DNA of 22,572 nucleotides from Microcoleus asticus IPMA8 (GCF_013179805.1 NZ_SRRZ01000030.1:1-22572), one strand, 5' to 3'; shown: positions 1-7,716, numbered from the stretch's first letter. Notes: a model not told the origin generated them from the letters alone. Made by a program: numbers and translations.

Positions 1-202
1 ATCGAGCGCCCATATATTAGTTACCCCACTAGAGCTAGAGTTTTATTTATGTATCTTAACATAGTTTTGTTTTTTCTCGCCGACCTACTTACACTCTCCC
101 GATTTTGAGATATAACAAGTTCATTCCAGAACTAGATTTTTAAATAGAAAATTTGATGTACTGTGGAGCGACTGAATCTGTAAATTGCTCCTGTCTTGAA
201 CT

Positions 203-240
203 TGGAGCTGACAGAATTTCCCAAAATTCTGTCAGCTCCA
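203..240. terminator. Perfect 17-bp hairpin downstream of the phosphatase/EF-hand gene
   Basis: Bases 203-219 are the exact reverse complement of 224-240, with a 4-base loop (ccca). The hairpin lies 28 nt beyond the stop codon of the minus-strand gene at 268-2352. That position suits transcript termination or 3'-end protection of that mRNA. There is no T-run after the stem on either strand, so it is not a textbook intrinsic terminator. It may instead be a dispersed palindrome. Confidence 0.5.
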
Positions 241-267
241 TTAATATCAACTGTGGGCGATCGCCAC

Positions 268-2352
268 TTATGCTCCACCTGGGGATGCAGTAGCAGATAC
301 GACATTCAGGTTAGCAACTAACCCATAGGTTGATATGTACTCTTCTAACTCTGCTAAATCAACACTGCCATTTTTATCGGAGTCAAGAGTATTAAAAAGA
401 TAATCAGTGATGTAACTTCTGACTTCTTCAGAGCTACGTTCGCCTGTTGTCATATCTTCGATTAGCCCTAACAACTCCATAATCTCAGTTCGTTCTAGCG
501 ACTTACTGCCATCCGTATCCAATTGCAGGAACAGCTTTTTGATATCTGCTGTTGCCACTCTCGAAGAACGCAGTGTCTCTCTCAATATGTCATTGCCAAA
601 TGAATTCATGAACAATATCTGTTCGATGAGTGGTATGCAGAAGAACCCCAGCGCTGCCCAAAAAATTGCATATTTTACGGCTTCGGGATTTGCAGTTGCA
701 CTAACTCCGATGAAAAGAGCCGCCCAAAGGAAAAAGTTTGGGTTCACAAGCAGGATATAAGCATCCCGAGCTTCTGCCTTGCTTAGCTTGCCCTTTGTAA
801 ATACTGAAGTTAATGTAGCTACTACGCGCATCGAGACAAATACCAAAGTTGCAATTGCCAATTGTTGCAGACAAGCTAGCGATCGCGCTGTATCTGTTGA
901 GGAAAATATATCGCTGAGGAATGTTGCCGGAGTAAACTGAAACCCGGTTGCCAAAGCCATGAATGCAACAGCAAGCACACCGATAAATTTCCAGTTTTTA
1001 CTGTGGTGGTTTGATTCCACCGGGGATTTGTCGCGCCAAAACTGGGCGATCGCACCCGGTATTGCCAGACCTAAAATTAAAATGACGCCGAAAAAGATCA
1101 GGCTGTCAACGTTAATCGGTAAATTGGCAACCTTCAATGTAGCCAGAAGCGCTAGTGGAGCAACGATTGATAGGGTTCTTGACAATAGAGCCGACGGATA
1201 AAGATTGCCGCCCCAAAGCACTGATAAAACTGGGGAAGTCAGGGCTGGCGGAACCATCCAAAACAGCACCCACAAAACTTTGTACAAATCAGCTTCGGTC
1301 TGATACAAAAGTCCAGAAAATATTAAAAATAGCCCAACTACCCATCGCACTGCCATCCACCCGTAAACTAGATACTTCACAGTTGAAGTTACTTTGCGTT
1401 TACTCGCGGCAAAGTCGATGTCCAGGTAGGTATAAAACGTTGAAGCGGCAAGACACACAACGACGATCGCTCGAAATAGGGCTGACGGAATCCCTCCTGC
1501 TGCGCCGCTGATTGCCCCTACCAAACTTCCCACCAAAAAGGCGGCGGCATAGATCAAAATCGCCCACATAATTGAAAGATCGTTGATCTCTTTCCGCAGG
1601 GAAGCAGCACCGCCCGATTCCTTGTCCCGAAACTTGACTAGATCCACACCGCTGAGAGCTTTACCGTTGGGGAGTTTCAGGTGTTTATAAGCTGTCGGCG
1701 GTAGACCGCTTAAATAAAGTGCTAGAGGCTCCAATACATATTGGTGGCACACTACTAGAACTGTTTCACCGCGTTCCAAGTGCGGTACAACTTTGTCTTC
1801 GTAGAAACGGGCAGCGCGAGAGTAAACTTGGGCAATCTTTTCGCCAGCCGGGGGTGCTTCGTTATGTGAATGCAACATTTCCTCGAAGCCTTCATAGCCA
1901 AGAGCAAGACGCAGCAGATTCAGGTTGCGCCCCGCAAAAATGCCAAAGGATTTTTCGCTAATTCGATGGTCTATCTCAACCGGGGTATCTGGCGACTTTA
2001 GTGCTTGACTTTCAGCAAGGGCGATTTCGCAGGTTTGCCGTGCGCGTCTCATGTGGGAGACATATACTGCGTCAAACTTTGTACCTTTTTTCTTCAGGTC
2101 AACACCTGCACGGCGTGCCTGCAATCGGCCAAATGATGTCAGGTCAACATCCAGCACTCCTGCAAAAATGTTGCGTTCGTTACTGGTACTTTCACCGTGC
2201 CGAATAAAGTAGACACGTCCTAGCTCTTCTGCATTGAATTCTTTTGGTGAATCGGCAGAATTAGCTGTGGTTACATCGTGGGATTTACCTGTAACTTCGA
2301 TCGATCCCTTGTCGCTACTTTCTAGCGGGTCATCTAAGTTTCTAGTGTTCAT
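268..2352 (-). CDS. Histidine phosphatase / polytopic membrane / EF-hand fusion protein
   Basis: A 694-residue protein of three parts. Residues about 46-240 form a histidine phosphatase (phosphoglycerate mutase-like) domain. It has the phosphohistidine motif FIRHGES (RHG at 51-53), the family phrase LTSFGRLQARRAG, and the second catalytic histidine in VVCHQ (His203). Residues about 261-580 hold roughly nine or ten hydrophobic segments, so this is an integral membrane protein. Residues about 603-673 hold two canonical EF-hand loops: Asp612, Asp614, Ser616, Ser618, Glu623 and Asp657, Asp659, Asn661, Ser663, Glu668. Calcium binding is therefore expected. The substrate is unknown; transport or signalling controlled by calcium is inference. 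It starts at an ATG at 2352 and is transcribed alone. The first 40 residues are polar and look disordered. I do not know a named gene for this architecture. Confidence 0.85.
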   Translation of the reverse strand: MNTRNLDDPLESSDKGSIEVTGKSHDVTTANSADSPKEFNAEELGRVYFIRHGESTSNERNIFAGVLDVDLTSFGRLQARRAGVDLKKKGTKFDAVYVSHMRRARQTCEIALAESQALKSPDTPVEIDHRISEKSFGIFAGRNLNLLRLALGYEGFEEMLHSHNEAPPAGEKIAQVYSRAARFYEDKVVPHLERGETVLVVCHQYVLEPLALYLSGLPPTAYKHLKLPNGKALSGVDLVKFRDKESGGAASLRKEINDLSIMWAILIYAAAFLVGSLVGAISGAAGGIPSALFRAIVVVCLAASTFYTYLDIDFAASKRKVTSTVKYLVYGWMAVRWVVGLFLIFSGLLYQTEADLYKVLWVLFWMVPPALTSPVLSVLWGGNLYPSALLSRTLSIVAPLALLATLKVANLPINVDSLIFFGVILILGLAIPGAIAQFWRDKSPVESNHHSKNWKFIGVLAVAFMALATGFQFTPATFLSDIFSSTDTARSLACLQQLAIATLVFVSMRVVATLTSVFTKGKLSKAEARDAYILLVNPNFFLWAALFIGVSATANPEAVKYAIFWAALGFFCIPLIEQILFMNSFGNDILRETLRSSRVATADIKKLFLQLDTDGSKSLERTEIMELLGLIEDMTTGERSSEEVRSYITDYLFNTLDSDKNGSVDLAELEEYISTYGLVANLNVVSATASPGGA

Positions 2353-2415
2353 TATTTACTTTTACTACGCCTTAAACATGATTCAGATTGTCTAACGTTG
2401 AACTTTCAGACTTTC

Positions 2416-2485
2416 AACTCAAACGAGTTAACGACAAAAAGCACTCTACCACGCAACCACGGCCATAGACCGTGCCGGTCATAAT
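2416..2485 (+). repeat. Diverged 70-nt direct repeat, copy 1
   Basis: Bases 2416-2447 match 3038-3069 at 27 of 32 positions. After an identical 20-nt less conserved gap in both copies, 2468-2485 matches 3090-3107 (shared core GACCGTGC, then ATA). Equal spacing in the two copies indicates one old duplicated element rather than chance similarity. The element may extend leftwards with weaker similarity. Confidence 0.65.
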
Positions 2486-2599
2486 ACTTTGCACTCGAAG
2501 ACCGTGCTTTTTGTCCAGCAAAATTTATGGTAAAATCACCCGAAGTAAAAAAATTTCAAGTAGTCCACTTTCTCGCGGTTTACCAGAAAAGGGAGAGCT

Positions 2600-2683
2600 A
2601 TGCTAAAGATTGAATTTACTCCGGTTGGTATCAAAGCTCTTCATGATTGCAAGAGTGCGGGCTGTTTTGAATTCCTAGTCTGA
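2600..2683 (+). CDS. Possible 27-residue peptide, or remnant of a gene start
   Basis: An ATG at 2600 is preceded by GGGAGAG (2591-2597), a good Shine-Dalgarno sequence at short spacing. It opens 27 codons ending at TGA 2681-2683. The peptide begins MLKIEFTPVGIKAL and has two cysteines near its end. It resembles no family I know. It could be a leader peptide, a genuine microprotein or the broken 5' end of a lost gene. Confidence 0.25.
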   Translation: MLKIEFTPVGIKALHDCKSAGCFEFLV

Positions 2684-3037
2684 AACCCGTGATTTTGGGT
2701 TGAGCGATCGTGCGATCGTTAGCGCCACCCTCCTAATGTTCGCCCTGCAACCCTTCTTCTACAGTGGATTATCAAAAACTGTCGGAAGTGTTGCGATCGG
2801 CGATTTCCTGAAAGCCCATTCCCGCGTGCGACTGAATACTAGATATTTTCTCGTACTCACCCAACTTAAATTTGATAGAAAGCTTGTAAAAATTCGTCAA
2901 AAAAAAACTGTTTGTTCTCGAATTATTACGCCGATTTTTTGGGGTTTAAAACAGCACAATCTGACTCGATAGCGACAAATCCTAGGACTCACAAACAAGA
3001 TTTAGATTCTCTTGTGACTTTAAAGTTTGAGAGATTT

Positions 3038-3107
3038 AACTCAGAGCGGTTAACGACAAAAAACACTCTGCTGCGAAAGCACTTTCTTTGACCGTGCTGA
3101 TTATAGT
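3038..3107 (+). repeat. Diverged 70-nt direct repeat, copy 2
   Basis: Partner of 2416-2485. It carries the shared GGTTAACGACAAAAA core (27 of 32 identities across 3038-3069) and the distal GACCGTGC block at 3090-3097 at the same internal spacing. It lies in the same intergenic region, about 620 bp from copy 1. Confidence 0.65.
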
Positions 3108-3222
3108 CTGACTTTAACCCTCGGAGTGTAGCAATACTAACTAATTGATGCAGGAGCGATCGCACAACTGACAACATGAAGAACACCCAAATCTTCACAG
3201 GATCTGAGACAAAATTTTAGAT

Positions 3223-3296
3223 AAAAAAAGCCCAGCTCGCTCTTTCCCTCGCAAACCAAAAGATTCTTGAGATGGACAGCAGCTTAAGAGCGAGTT
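3223..3296 (-). terminator. Minus-strand terminator-like hairpin with long loop
   Basis: CTCGCTCTT at 3236-3244 pairs perfectly with AAGAGCGAG at 3286-3294, and the stem can extend by two pairs. Read on the minus strand, the stem is followed by GGGC and then seven T residues (3229 down to 3223). That fits a factor-independent terminator for a minus-strand transcript. The loop is long (about 40 nt), and no minus-strand gene lies immediately upstream except non-coding DNA. Confidence 0.3.
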
Positions 3297-3397
3297 TAGG
3301 GGATCGATCGCCCATCTAACCAATAACTTTTGTGAAAAACCCGCCCGACACTTCAATAAATATCAATTTTACACCTGCATGAGAGCCAAAAAGATTA

Positions 3398-3406
3398 TGC
3401 TAGAAT
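3398..3406 (+). promoter_or_regulatory. Extended -10 promoter candidate before the structured RNA
   Basis: The sequence TGCTAGAAT contains a -10-like hexamer TAGAAT (3401-3406) immediately preceded by the extended -10 TGn. Transcription would begin near 3412-3414. That is just before the sequence that folds into the rod-like structure and about 290 nt before clpC. No good -35 box is visible at 17-18 nt; TGCATG at 3377 is the nearest. Confidence 0.35.
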
Positions 3407-3412
3407 CCATCA

Positions 3413-3600
3413 ATACGTAGTCGTAGGTTGGGCACAGGCCGAGAAGAGCAATCTTCTTGCAGTCTAGGGGAGGTTGTAGGTCAGCCACCATTTGGGTCTT
3501 CCCAGTTGAAAGCCATCCTGCAACGGCAGCCTAGAATCTGCAACCGCTTTTCCAGTGCGGCAGAGCGGTTGGGAGTGTCACGCTAGAATAAGCAGTACGA
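3413..3600 (+). ncRNA. Structured RNA candidate upstream of clpC (6S-like rod)
   Basis: Several nested pairings can form in one fold. 3421-3425 pairs with 3596-3600 (TCGTA/TACGA) and 3431-3435 with 3575-3579. 3459-3468 pairs with 3530-3541 (TCTAGG/CCTAGA and GCAG/CTGC with a 2-nt bulge), and 3473-3480 with 3517-3524. A terminal TGGG-TCTT-CCCA hairpin sits at 3493-3504. Two side hairpins project: AGAAGA/TCTTCT at 3442-3457 and AACCGCT/AGCGGTT at 3542-3570. The result is a closing stem, a large internal bubble with hairpins, and a terminal arm, about 188 nt long. This resembles the general layout and size of cyanobacterial 6S RNA, but I do not recognise the primary sequence. A long clpC 5' leader is the main alternative. 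The pairings are seen; the identity is inference. Confidence 0.4.
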
Positions 3601-3629
3601 GTAGGGACACGGCAATGCCCTGTCCCTAC
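3601..3629. repeat. Palindrome GTAGGGACA...TGTCCCTAC
   Basis: A perfect 9-bp inverted repeat (3601-3609 and 3621-3629) with an 11-nt loop. It is of the type dispersed through filamentous cyanobacterial genomes (family knowledge; only this copy is seen here). It follows directly on the structured-RNA candidate and could end that transcript, but no T-run follows. Confidence 0.5.
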
Positions 3630-3639
3630 GAGAACAAAA

Positions 3640-3658
3640 ACGCTCGTTGTGCGAGCGT
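3640..3658. repeat. Small palindrome in the clpC leader
   Basis: ACGCTCG (3640-3646) is the exact complement of CGAGCGT (3652-3658) across a 5-nt loop, 43 nt upstream of the clpC start. If transcribed it would form a stable hairpin in the clpC 5' leader. Its function is unknown. Confidence 0.5.
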
Positions 3659-3701
3659 GACCTCGAAACGGGCACATAGCAGCAGGTGATGGGAATAAAT
3701 C

Positions 3702-6179
3702 ATGTTTGAACGCTTCACAGAAAAAGCAATAAAAGTAATCATGTTGGCCCAGGAAGAAGCTCGCCGCCTGGGTCACAACTTCGTAGGGACAGAGCAGATC
3801 CTCCTGGGTCTGATCGGAGAAGGAACCGGGGTTGCAGCGAAAGTCCTCAAATCAATGGGTGTCAATCTCAAAGACGCTCGGATTGAGGTGGAAAAAATCA
3901 TCGGCCGCGGTTCCGGCTTCGTAGCAGTCGAAATTCCGTTCACTCCCCGCGCCAAGCGGGTTCTAGAACTATCCCTAGAAGAAGCTCGCCAACTCGGACA
4001 CAATTATATAGGTACCGAACACCTGCTGCTGGGCCTGATCCGCGAAGGTGAAGGAGTAGCGGCCAGAGTCTTAGAAAACCTGGGAGTAGACTTGTCGAAA
4101 GTCCGCACCCAAGTCATTCGGATGCTGGGAGAAACCGCAGAAGTCGCAGCCACCGGCGGAGGTGCCCGCACCAAAACCCCAACCCTCGACGAATTTGGTG
4201 CCAACCTCACTCAAATGGCGGTCGATGGCAAACTAGACCCAGTAGTCGGACGCCAAAAAGAAATCGAACGGGTAATTCAAATCCTCGGTCGCCGCACCAA
4301 AAATAACCCGGTGCTCATCGGCGAACCCGGAGTCGGCAAAACCGCGATCGCCGAAGGCCTGGCCCAACGCATCGCTAACAACGACATCCCAGACATCCTC
4401 GAAGACAAGCGCGTCGTCACTCTCGACATCGGCCTCCTCGTCGCCGGTACCAAATACCGGGGCGAATTTGAAGAGCGCCTCAAAAAAATCATGGACGAAA
4501 TCCGCACAGCGGGTAACGTGATTTTGGTGATTGACGAAGTACACACTTTGATCGGTGCAGGTGCGGCTGAAGGCGCGATCGACGCAGCGAACATCCTCAA
4601 GCCGGCTCTGGCAAGAGGCGAACTCCAATGTATCGGCGCTACCACCCTCGACGAGTACCGCAAGCACATCGAGCGCGATGCAGCCTTAGAGCGACGCTTC
4701 CAGCCCGTCATGGTCGGCGAACCGACCGTTGACGAGACGATCGAGATTCTCTTCGGTCTGCGGGAACGCTACGAACAGCACCACAAGCTGAAAATCTTGG
4801 ACACGGCCCTGGAAGCCGCAGCCAAACTCTCACATCGTTACATCTCCGATCGCTTCCTCCCAGACAAAGCAATTGACTTGGTAGACGAAGCAGGTTCCAG
4901 AGTCCGCCTGATCAACTCCCAACTGCCCCCGGCAGCCAAAGAACTTGACAAAGAACTGCGCCAAGTCCTCAAAGATAAAGACGAAGCGGTGCGTTCTCAA
5001 GACTTTGACAAAGCCGGCGAATTGCGCGATCGAGAAATGACGATCAAAGCCGAAATTCGCGCTATTTCCCAAGCCAAAAAAACCGACTCGGCCCGCACCG
5101 GCGAAACCGACCCATCGCCAGTAGTCACCGAAGAAGACATTGCTCAAATCGTGGCAAGCTGGACGGGCGTCCCGGTCAACAAACTGACCGAATCCGAATC
5201 CGAAAAGCTGCTGCACATGGAAGATACCTTGCACCAGCGCTTGATCGGGCAGGAAGAAGCAGTGAAAGCCGTTTCCCGCGCCATCCGCCGCGCCCGCGTC
5301 GGCTTGAAAAATCCCAATCGCCCGATCGCCAGTTTCATCTTCTCCGGGCCAACAGGCGTCGGCAAAACCGAACTCACCAAAGCCCTAGCCGGCTACTTCT
5401 TCGGTTCAGAAGACGCGATGATTCGGCTGGATATGTCCGAATACATGGAACGGCACACCGTCTCCAAACTCATCGGTTCCCCTCCAGGCTACGTCGGCTA
5501 CAACGAAGGCGGCCAACTCACAGAAGCAGTCCGCCGCCGTCCTTACACCGTCGTGCTTTTCGACGAAATCGAAAAAGCCCACCCCGATGTCTTCAATATG
5601 CTCCTGCAAATATTGGAAGACGGCCGCTTAACAGATGCCAAAGGTCGCACCGTGGACTTCAAAAACACGCTGCTGATTATGACCTCAAACATCGGTTCTA
5701 AGGTGATTGAAAAAGGCGGCGGCGGCCTCGGCTTCGAGTTCACTGAAAACCAAACCGATGCCAATTACAACCGCATTCGCTCCTTGGTTAACGAAGAACT
5801 CAAAAACTACTTCCGCCCCGAATTCCTCAACAGGCTCGACGAAATTATCGTCTTCCGCCAGTTGAACAGGGAAGAAGTCAAGGAAATCGCCGTCATTATG
5901 CTCAAAGAAGTATTCGGCCGCTTGACAGAACAGGGAATCACCCTGGAAGTGACCGAAAAATTCAAAGAACGGCTGGTAGAAGAAGGCTACAACCCCAGCT
6001 ACGGAGCCAGACCCCTGCGCCGCGCCATCATGCGGTTGTTGGAAGACAGTTTGGCTGAGGAAATCCTTTCTGGCCGCATCAAAGACGGCGACACCGCTGT
6101 TGTGGATGTGGGCGAGGACGGAATTGTTAAGGTGCTGCAAGGTCAAAAGCGGGAATTGCTGCCCCAAGGCGCTGAGTAA
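3702..6179 (+). CDS. clpC: ClpC, Hsp100/Clp ATP-dependent unfoldase
   Basis: An 825-residue class I Hsp100 AAA+ unfoldase that feeds substrates to the ClpP protease. The N-domain (residues 1 to about 146) has the duplicated Clp_N motif starting FTEKA and FTPRA. D1 has Walker A GEPGVGKT at 207-214 and Walker B VIDE with Asp278-Glu279. A UVR-type coiled segment lies at about 419-454, the mark of ClpC as against ClpA. D2 has Walker A GPTGVGKT at 549-556 and Walker B LFDE with Asp621-Glu622. The ClpP-docking tripeptide LGF is at 676-678, followed by the C-terminal D2 small domain. Length is normal for ClpC. AGGTGATGGG lies just before the ATG. The gene stands alone, ends about 80 nt before an intrinsic terminator, and its upstream region holds a structured-RNA candidate and hairpins. 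In cyanobacteria ClpC is generally essential (family knowledge). Confidence 0.98.
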   Translation: MFERFTEKAIKVIMLAQEEARRLGHNFVGTEQILLGLIGEGTGVAAKVLKSMGVNLKDARIEVEKIIGRGSGFVAVEIPFTPRAKRVLELSLEEARQLGHNYIGTEHLLLGLIREGEGVAARVLENLGVDLSKVRTQVIRMLGETAEVAATGGGARTKTPTLDEFGANLTQMAVDGKLDPVVGRQKEIERVIQILGRRTKNNPVLIGEPGVGKTAIAEGLAQRIANNDIPDILEDKRVVTLDIGLLVAGTKYRGEFEERLKKIMDEIRTAGNVILVIDEVHTLIGAGAAEGAIDAANILKPALARGELQCIGATTLDEYRKHIERDAALERRFQPVMVGEPTVDETIEILFGLRERYEQHHKLKILDTALEAAAKLSHRYISDRFLPDKAIDLVDEAGSRVRLINSQLPPAAKELDKELRQVLKDKDEAVRSQDFDKAGELRDREMTIKAEIRAISQAKKTDSARTGETDPSPVVTEEDIAQIVASWTGVPVNKLTESESEKLLHMEDTLHQRLIGQEEAVKAVSRAIRRARVGLKNPNRPIASFIFSGPTGVGKTELTKALAGYFFGSEDAMIRLDMSEYMERHTVSKLIGSPPGYVGYNEGGQLTEAVRRRPYTVVLFDEIEKAHPDVFNMLLQILEDGRLTDAKGRTVDFKNTLLIMTSNIGSKVIEKGGGGLGFEFTENQTDANYNRIRSLVNEELKNYFRPEFLNRLDEIIVFRQLNREEVKEIAVIMLKEVFGRLTEQGITLEVTEKFKERLVEEGYNPSYGARPLRRAIMRLLEDSLAEEILSGRIKDGDTAVVDVGEDGIVKVLQGQKRELLPQGAE

Positions 6180-6576
6180 GATTGAGTAAGTGCGATCGCA
6201 AGTAAAGTTTGGAAACAACCAATCTCGCAGTCGCAAACAACTCAAAATCCTCACATAAAAAAGGTAGAGAATTTAAATTCTCTGCCTTTTTTATGAGTTA
6301 ATATCAAGAGGAGACTTATTGCATAAATCTTTGATTGATAGGGAAACCGCAGATGCAACGCAGATGCCTTTCAAGATAGTTTGCAAAGGCATACTCTTCA
6401 AGTCTAGTAATTAACAGCGAGATACTTCAACGGTAAGCTGTACTGCATTTAAATTGTATATTTTGGGCGGGTTCGCGTGTCCAGCCCGCTCATGGTTTGA
6501 TTATTTCTTGAGATGCAATTTAAATGCTGATGAGCTTAATCAGATAATTAGTGGCAACTATATAGCGAGGACTTTC
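6180..6576. other. clpC-lepB intergenic region
   Basis: About 400 bp without a gene. It contains the clpC terminator (6257-6292), a copy of the ACCGCAGATG...AACGCAGATG dispersed repeat (6346-6366), and an imperfect GC palindrome GGGCGGG/CCCGCTC at 6465-6491. An open frame reaches back from lepB to 6454, but it would start at a TTG inside repeat DNA and is not taken as coding. Confidence 0.6.
6257..6292 (+). terminator. Intrinsic terminator of clpC
   Basis: The palindrome AGAGAATTTAAATTCTCT (6266-6283) is extended by a T-G pair and GG/CC, and flanked by six A before and six T after. It forms a strong hairpin with a U-tract, 78 nt after the clpC stop. The flanking A/T runs make it able to act in both directions. 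Confidence 0.85.
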
Positions 6577-7170
6577 ATGACATCTGAAAAAAATAATTTG
6601 GGTACAAAAGTAGCAGAAAATCCGCCGGAAACCTGGTGGCAGAAAGCGTGGAAGTCGCAGCGAGAAAATCTTCAGATAGTGATTATTGCTTTGAGTTTAG
6701 CAATAGTGATTCGTGCGTTTGTCGCCGAACCGCGCTACATACCCTCAGATTCTATGGTACCAACTCTGCACGTGGGCGATCGCGTCGTAGTCGAAAAAAT
6801 CTCTTACTACCTCGAACCTCCAAAAACTGGCGACATCGTAGTATTTGCCCCTCCCGAAAAGTTGCAAGAACAAGGCTTTACCCAAGACCAAGCATTCATC
6901 AAGCGGATAATTGGCTTACCGGGTCAAACCGTCGCTGTTAAAAAAGGTTTAGTTTATCTCAACGACAAACCCATCGTTGAAAAATATATTGCCGAACCTC
7001 CTAAATACCAGTGGGGGCCTTATCGCGTCCCAGAAAATGAATACTTTGTGATGGGAGACAACCGCAACAACAGCAACGACTCCAGCAGGTGGGGATTTTT
7101 ACCTAAGCAAAATATCATCGGCCGCGCTGTAGTGCGGTTTTGGCCTCTAGAACGCATCGGGGAAGTTTGA
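6577..7170 (+). CDS. lepB: Type I signal peptidase
   Basis: A 197-residue type I (leader) signal peptidase that cleaves secretory and Tat signal peptides at the outer face of the cytoplasmic or thylakoid membrane. One N-terminal membrane anchor lies at about 32-48 (IVIIALSLAIVIRAFV). The catalytic Ser59 is in PSDSM, the general base Lys109 in FIKRIIGLPG, and the C-terminal box GDNRNNSNDS at 160-169. The open frame extends upstream to a TTG at 6454. I chose the ATG at 6577 because AGCGAGG lies 6 nt before it, the usual protein length follows, and the upstream 41 codons run through repeat DNA. It has no close operon partner. The adjoining downstream DNA is a tandem-repeat tract. Confidence 0.95.
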   Translation: MTSEKNNLGTKVAENPPETWWQKAWKSQRENLQIVIIALSLAIVIRAFVAEPRYIPSDSMVPTLHVGDRVVVEKISYYLEPPKTGDIVVFAPPEKLQEQGFTQDQAFIKRIIGLPGQTVAVKKGLVYLNDKPIVEKYIAEPPKYQWGPYRVPENEYFVMGDNRNNSNDSSRWGFLPKQNIIGRAVVRFWPLERIGEV

Positions 7171-7175
7171 AGTCA

Positions 7176-7210
7176 GTTGACAGTTGACTGTTGACTGTTG
7201 ACAGTTGACT
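7176..7210. repeat. Heptanucleotide tandem repeat, GTTGACW x5
   Basis: Five consecutive 7-nt units, GTTGACA or GTTGACT, begin 5 nt after the lepB stop. This is a short tandemly repeated repetitive sequence of the kind known from cyanobacteria. No function is evident. Confidence 0.8.
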
Positions 7211-7223
7211 GTGGTCATCGCAA

Positions 7224-7247
7224 GCCCGATGCCCGATGCCCGATGCC
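7224..7247. repeat. Heptanucleotide tandem repeat, GCCCGAT x3
   Basis: Three perfect GCCCGAT units plus GCC, 14 nt downstream of the GTTGACW array. Its period is the same, but its unit is unrelated in sequence. Confidence 0.75.
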
Positions 7248-7387
7248 TCTCCTGTACGGAAATTTCTACTTATTCTTGTACCTTGAGGGGTAGGGACTTC
7301 CGACGGCAACTGATAAAATAGTACAAAAAGCAGTGGGATTTCTCGCCTCGATCAAAATTAGTAGAATATTAAAAAATTAGGAAAGCT

Positions 7388-7711
7388 ATGGGATTTTTTG
7401 ATTCAGAAATTGTTCAGCAAGAAGCCAAGCTGTTGTTTGAAGACTATCAATCTCTTATCAAACTCGGTGGCAATTACGGCAAATTCGATCGCGAAGGCAA
7501 GAAAATGTTCATCGCTCAGATGGAATCAATGATGGAGCGCTACCGTATTTTTATGAAGCGCTTCGAGCTGTCTGAGGACTTCATGGCTCAGATGACTGTA
7601 GAGCAGTTAAAAACACAGCTCAATCAATTTGGCATCACGCCCCAGCAGATGTTTGAGCAAATGAACTCAACGCTGGAGCGGATGAAATCTGAGCTGGAAA
7701 AACAATCCTAG
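7388..7711 (+). CDS. DUF1825 family protein
   Basis: A 107-residue soluble, mostly helical, charged protein, starting MGFFDSEIVQQEAKLLFEDY. The opening, the MIDDLE segment KFDREGKKMFIAQME and the length match the DUF1825 family, which is conserved through cyanobacteria and has no settled function. Methionine is unusually frequent in the second half (MTVEQLK, PQQMFEQM). AGGAAAG sits 3-9 nt before the ATG, a good ribosome site. It is monocistronic. A GAAGGAA tandem repeat starts 6 nt after the stop, and the convergent PBP gene lies beyond. Confidence 0.9.
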   Translation: MGFFDSEIVQQEAKLLFEDYQSLIKLGGNYGKFDREGKKMFIAQMESMMERYRIFMKRFELSEDFMAQMTVEQLKTQLNQFGITPQQMFEQMNSTLERMKSELEKQS

Positions 7712-7716
7712 TGAGC

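Larger units (their letters stand above)
2353..3701. other. 1.35-kb intergenic stretch without a convincing long gene
   Basis: Between the divergent phosphatase fusion and clpC I see no ORF with recognisable protein character. The stretch holds two diverged copies of a 70-nt repeat (2416-2485 and 3038-3107), a 27-codon ORF with a good ribosome site (2600-2683) and a TTG-initiated 90-codon ORF at 2700-2972 without family resemblance. It also has a minus-strand terminator-like structure (3223-3296), a structured-RNA candidate (3413-3600) and two small palindromes just upstream of clpC. Confidence 0.7.

Noticed and set aside
2700..2972. 90-codon plus-strand open frame in the phosphatase-clpC gap
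   Set aside because: It starts at TTG with no Shine-Dalgarno, has no recognisable family and a composition shift (hydrophobic, then Lys/Arg-rich); treated as non-coding.
2989..3198. 69-codon minus-strand open frame
   Set aside because: It overlaps the second copy of the diverged 70-nt repeat and has no protein-like features.
4233..4711. Two 144-codon open frames opposite clpC
   Set aside because: They are antisense to the conserved AAA+ domain of clpC; long opposite frames are expected in codon-biased GC-richer genes.
5685..6254. 189-codon minus-strand frame overlapping the end of clpC
   Set aside because: It is fully opposite clpC D2; the clpC reading frame is certain and the antisense frame has no motif.
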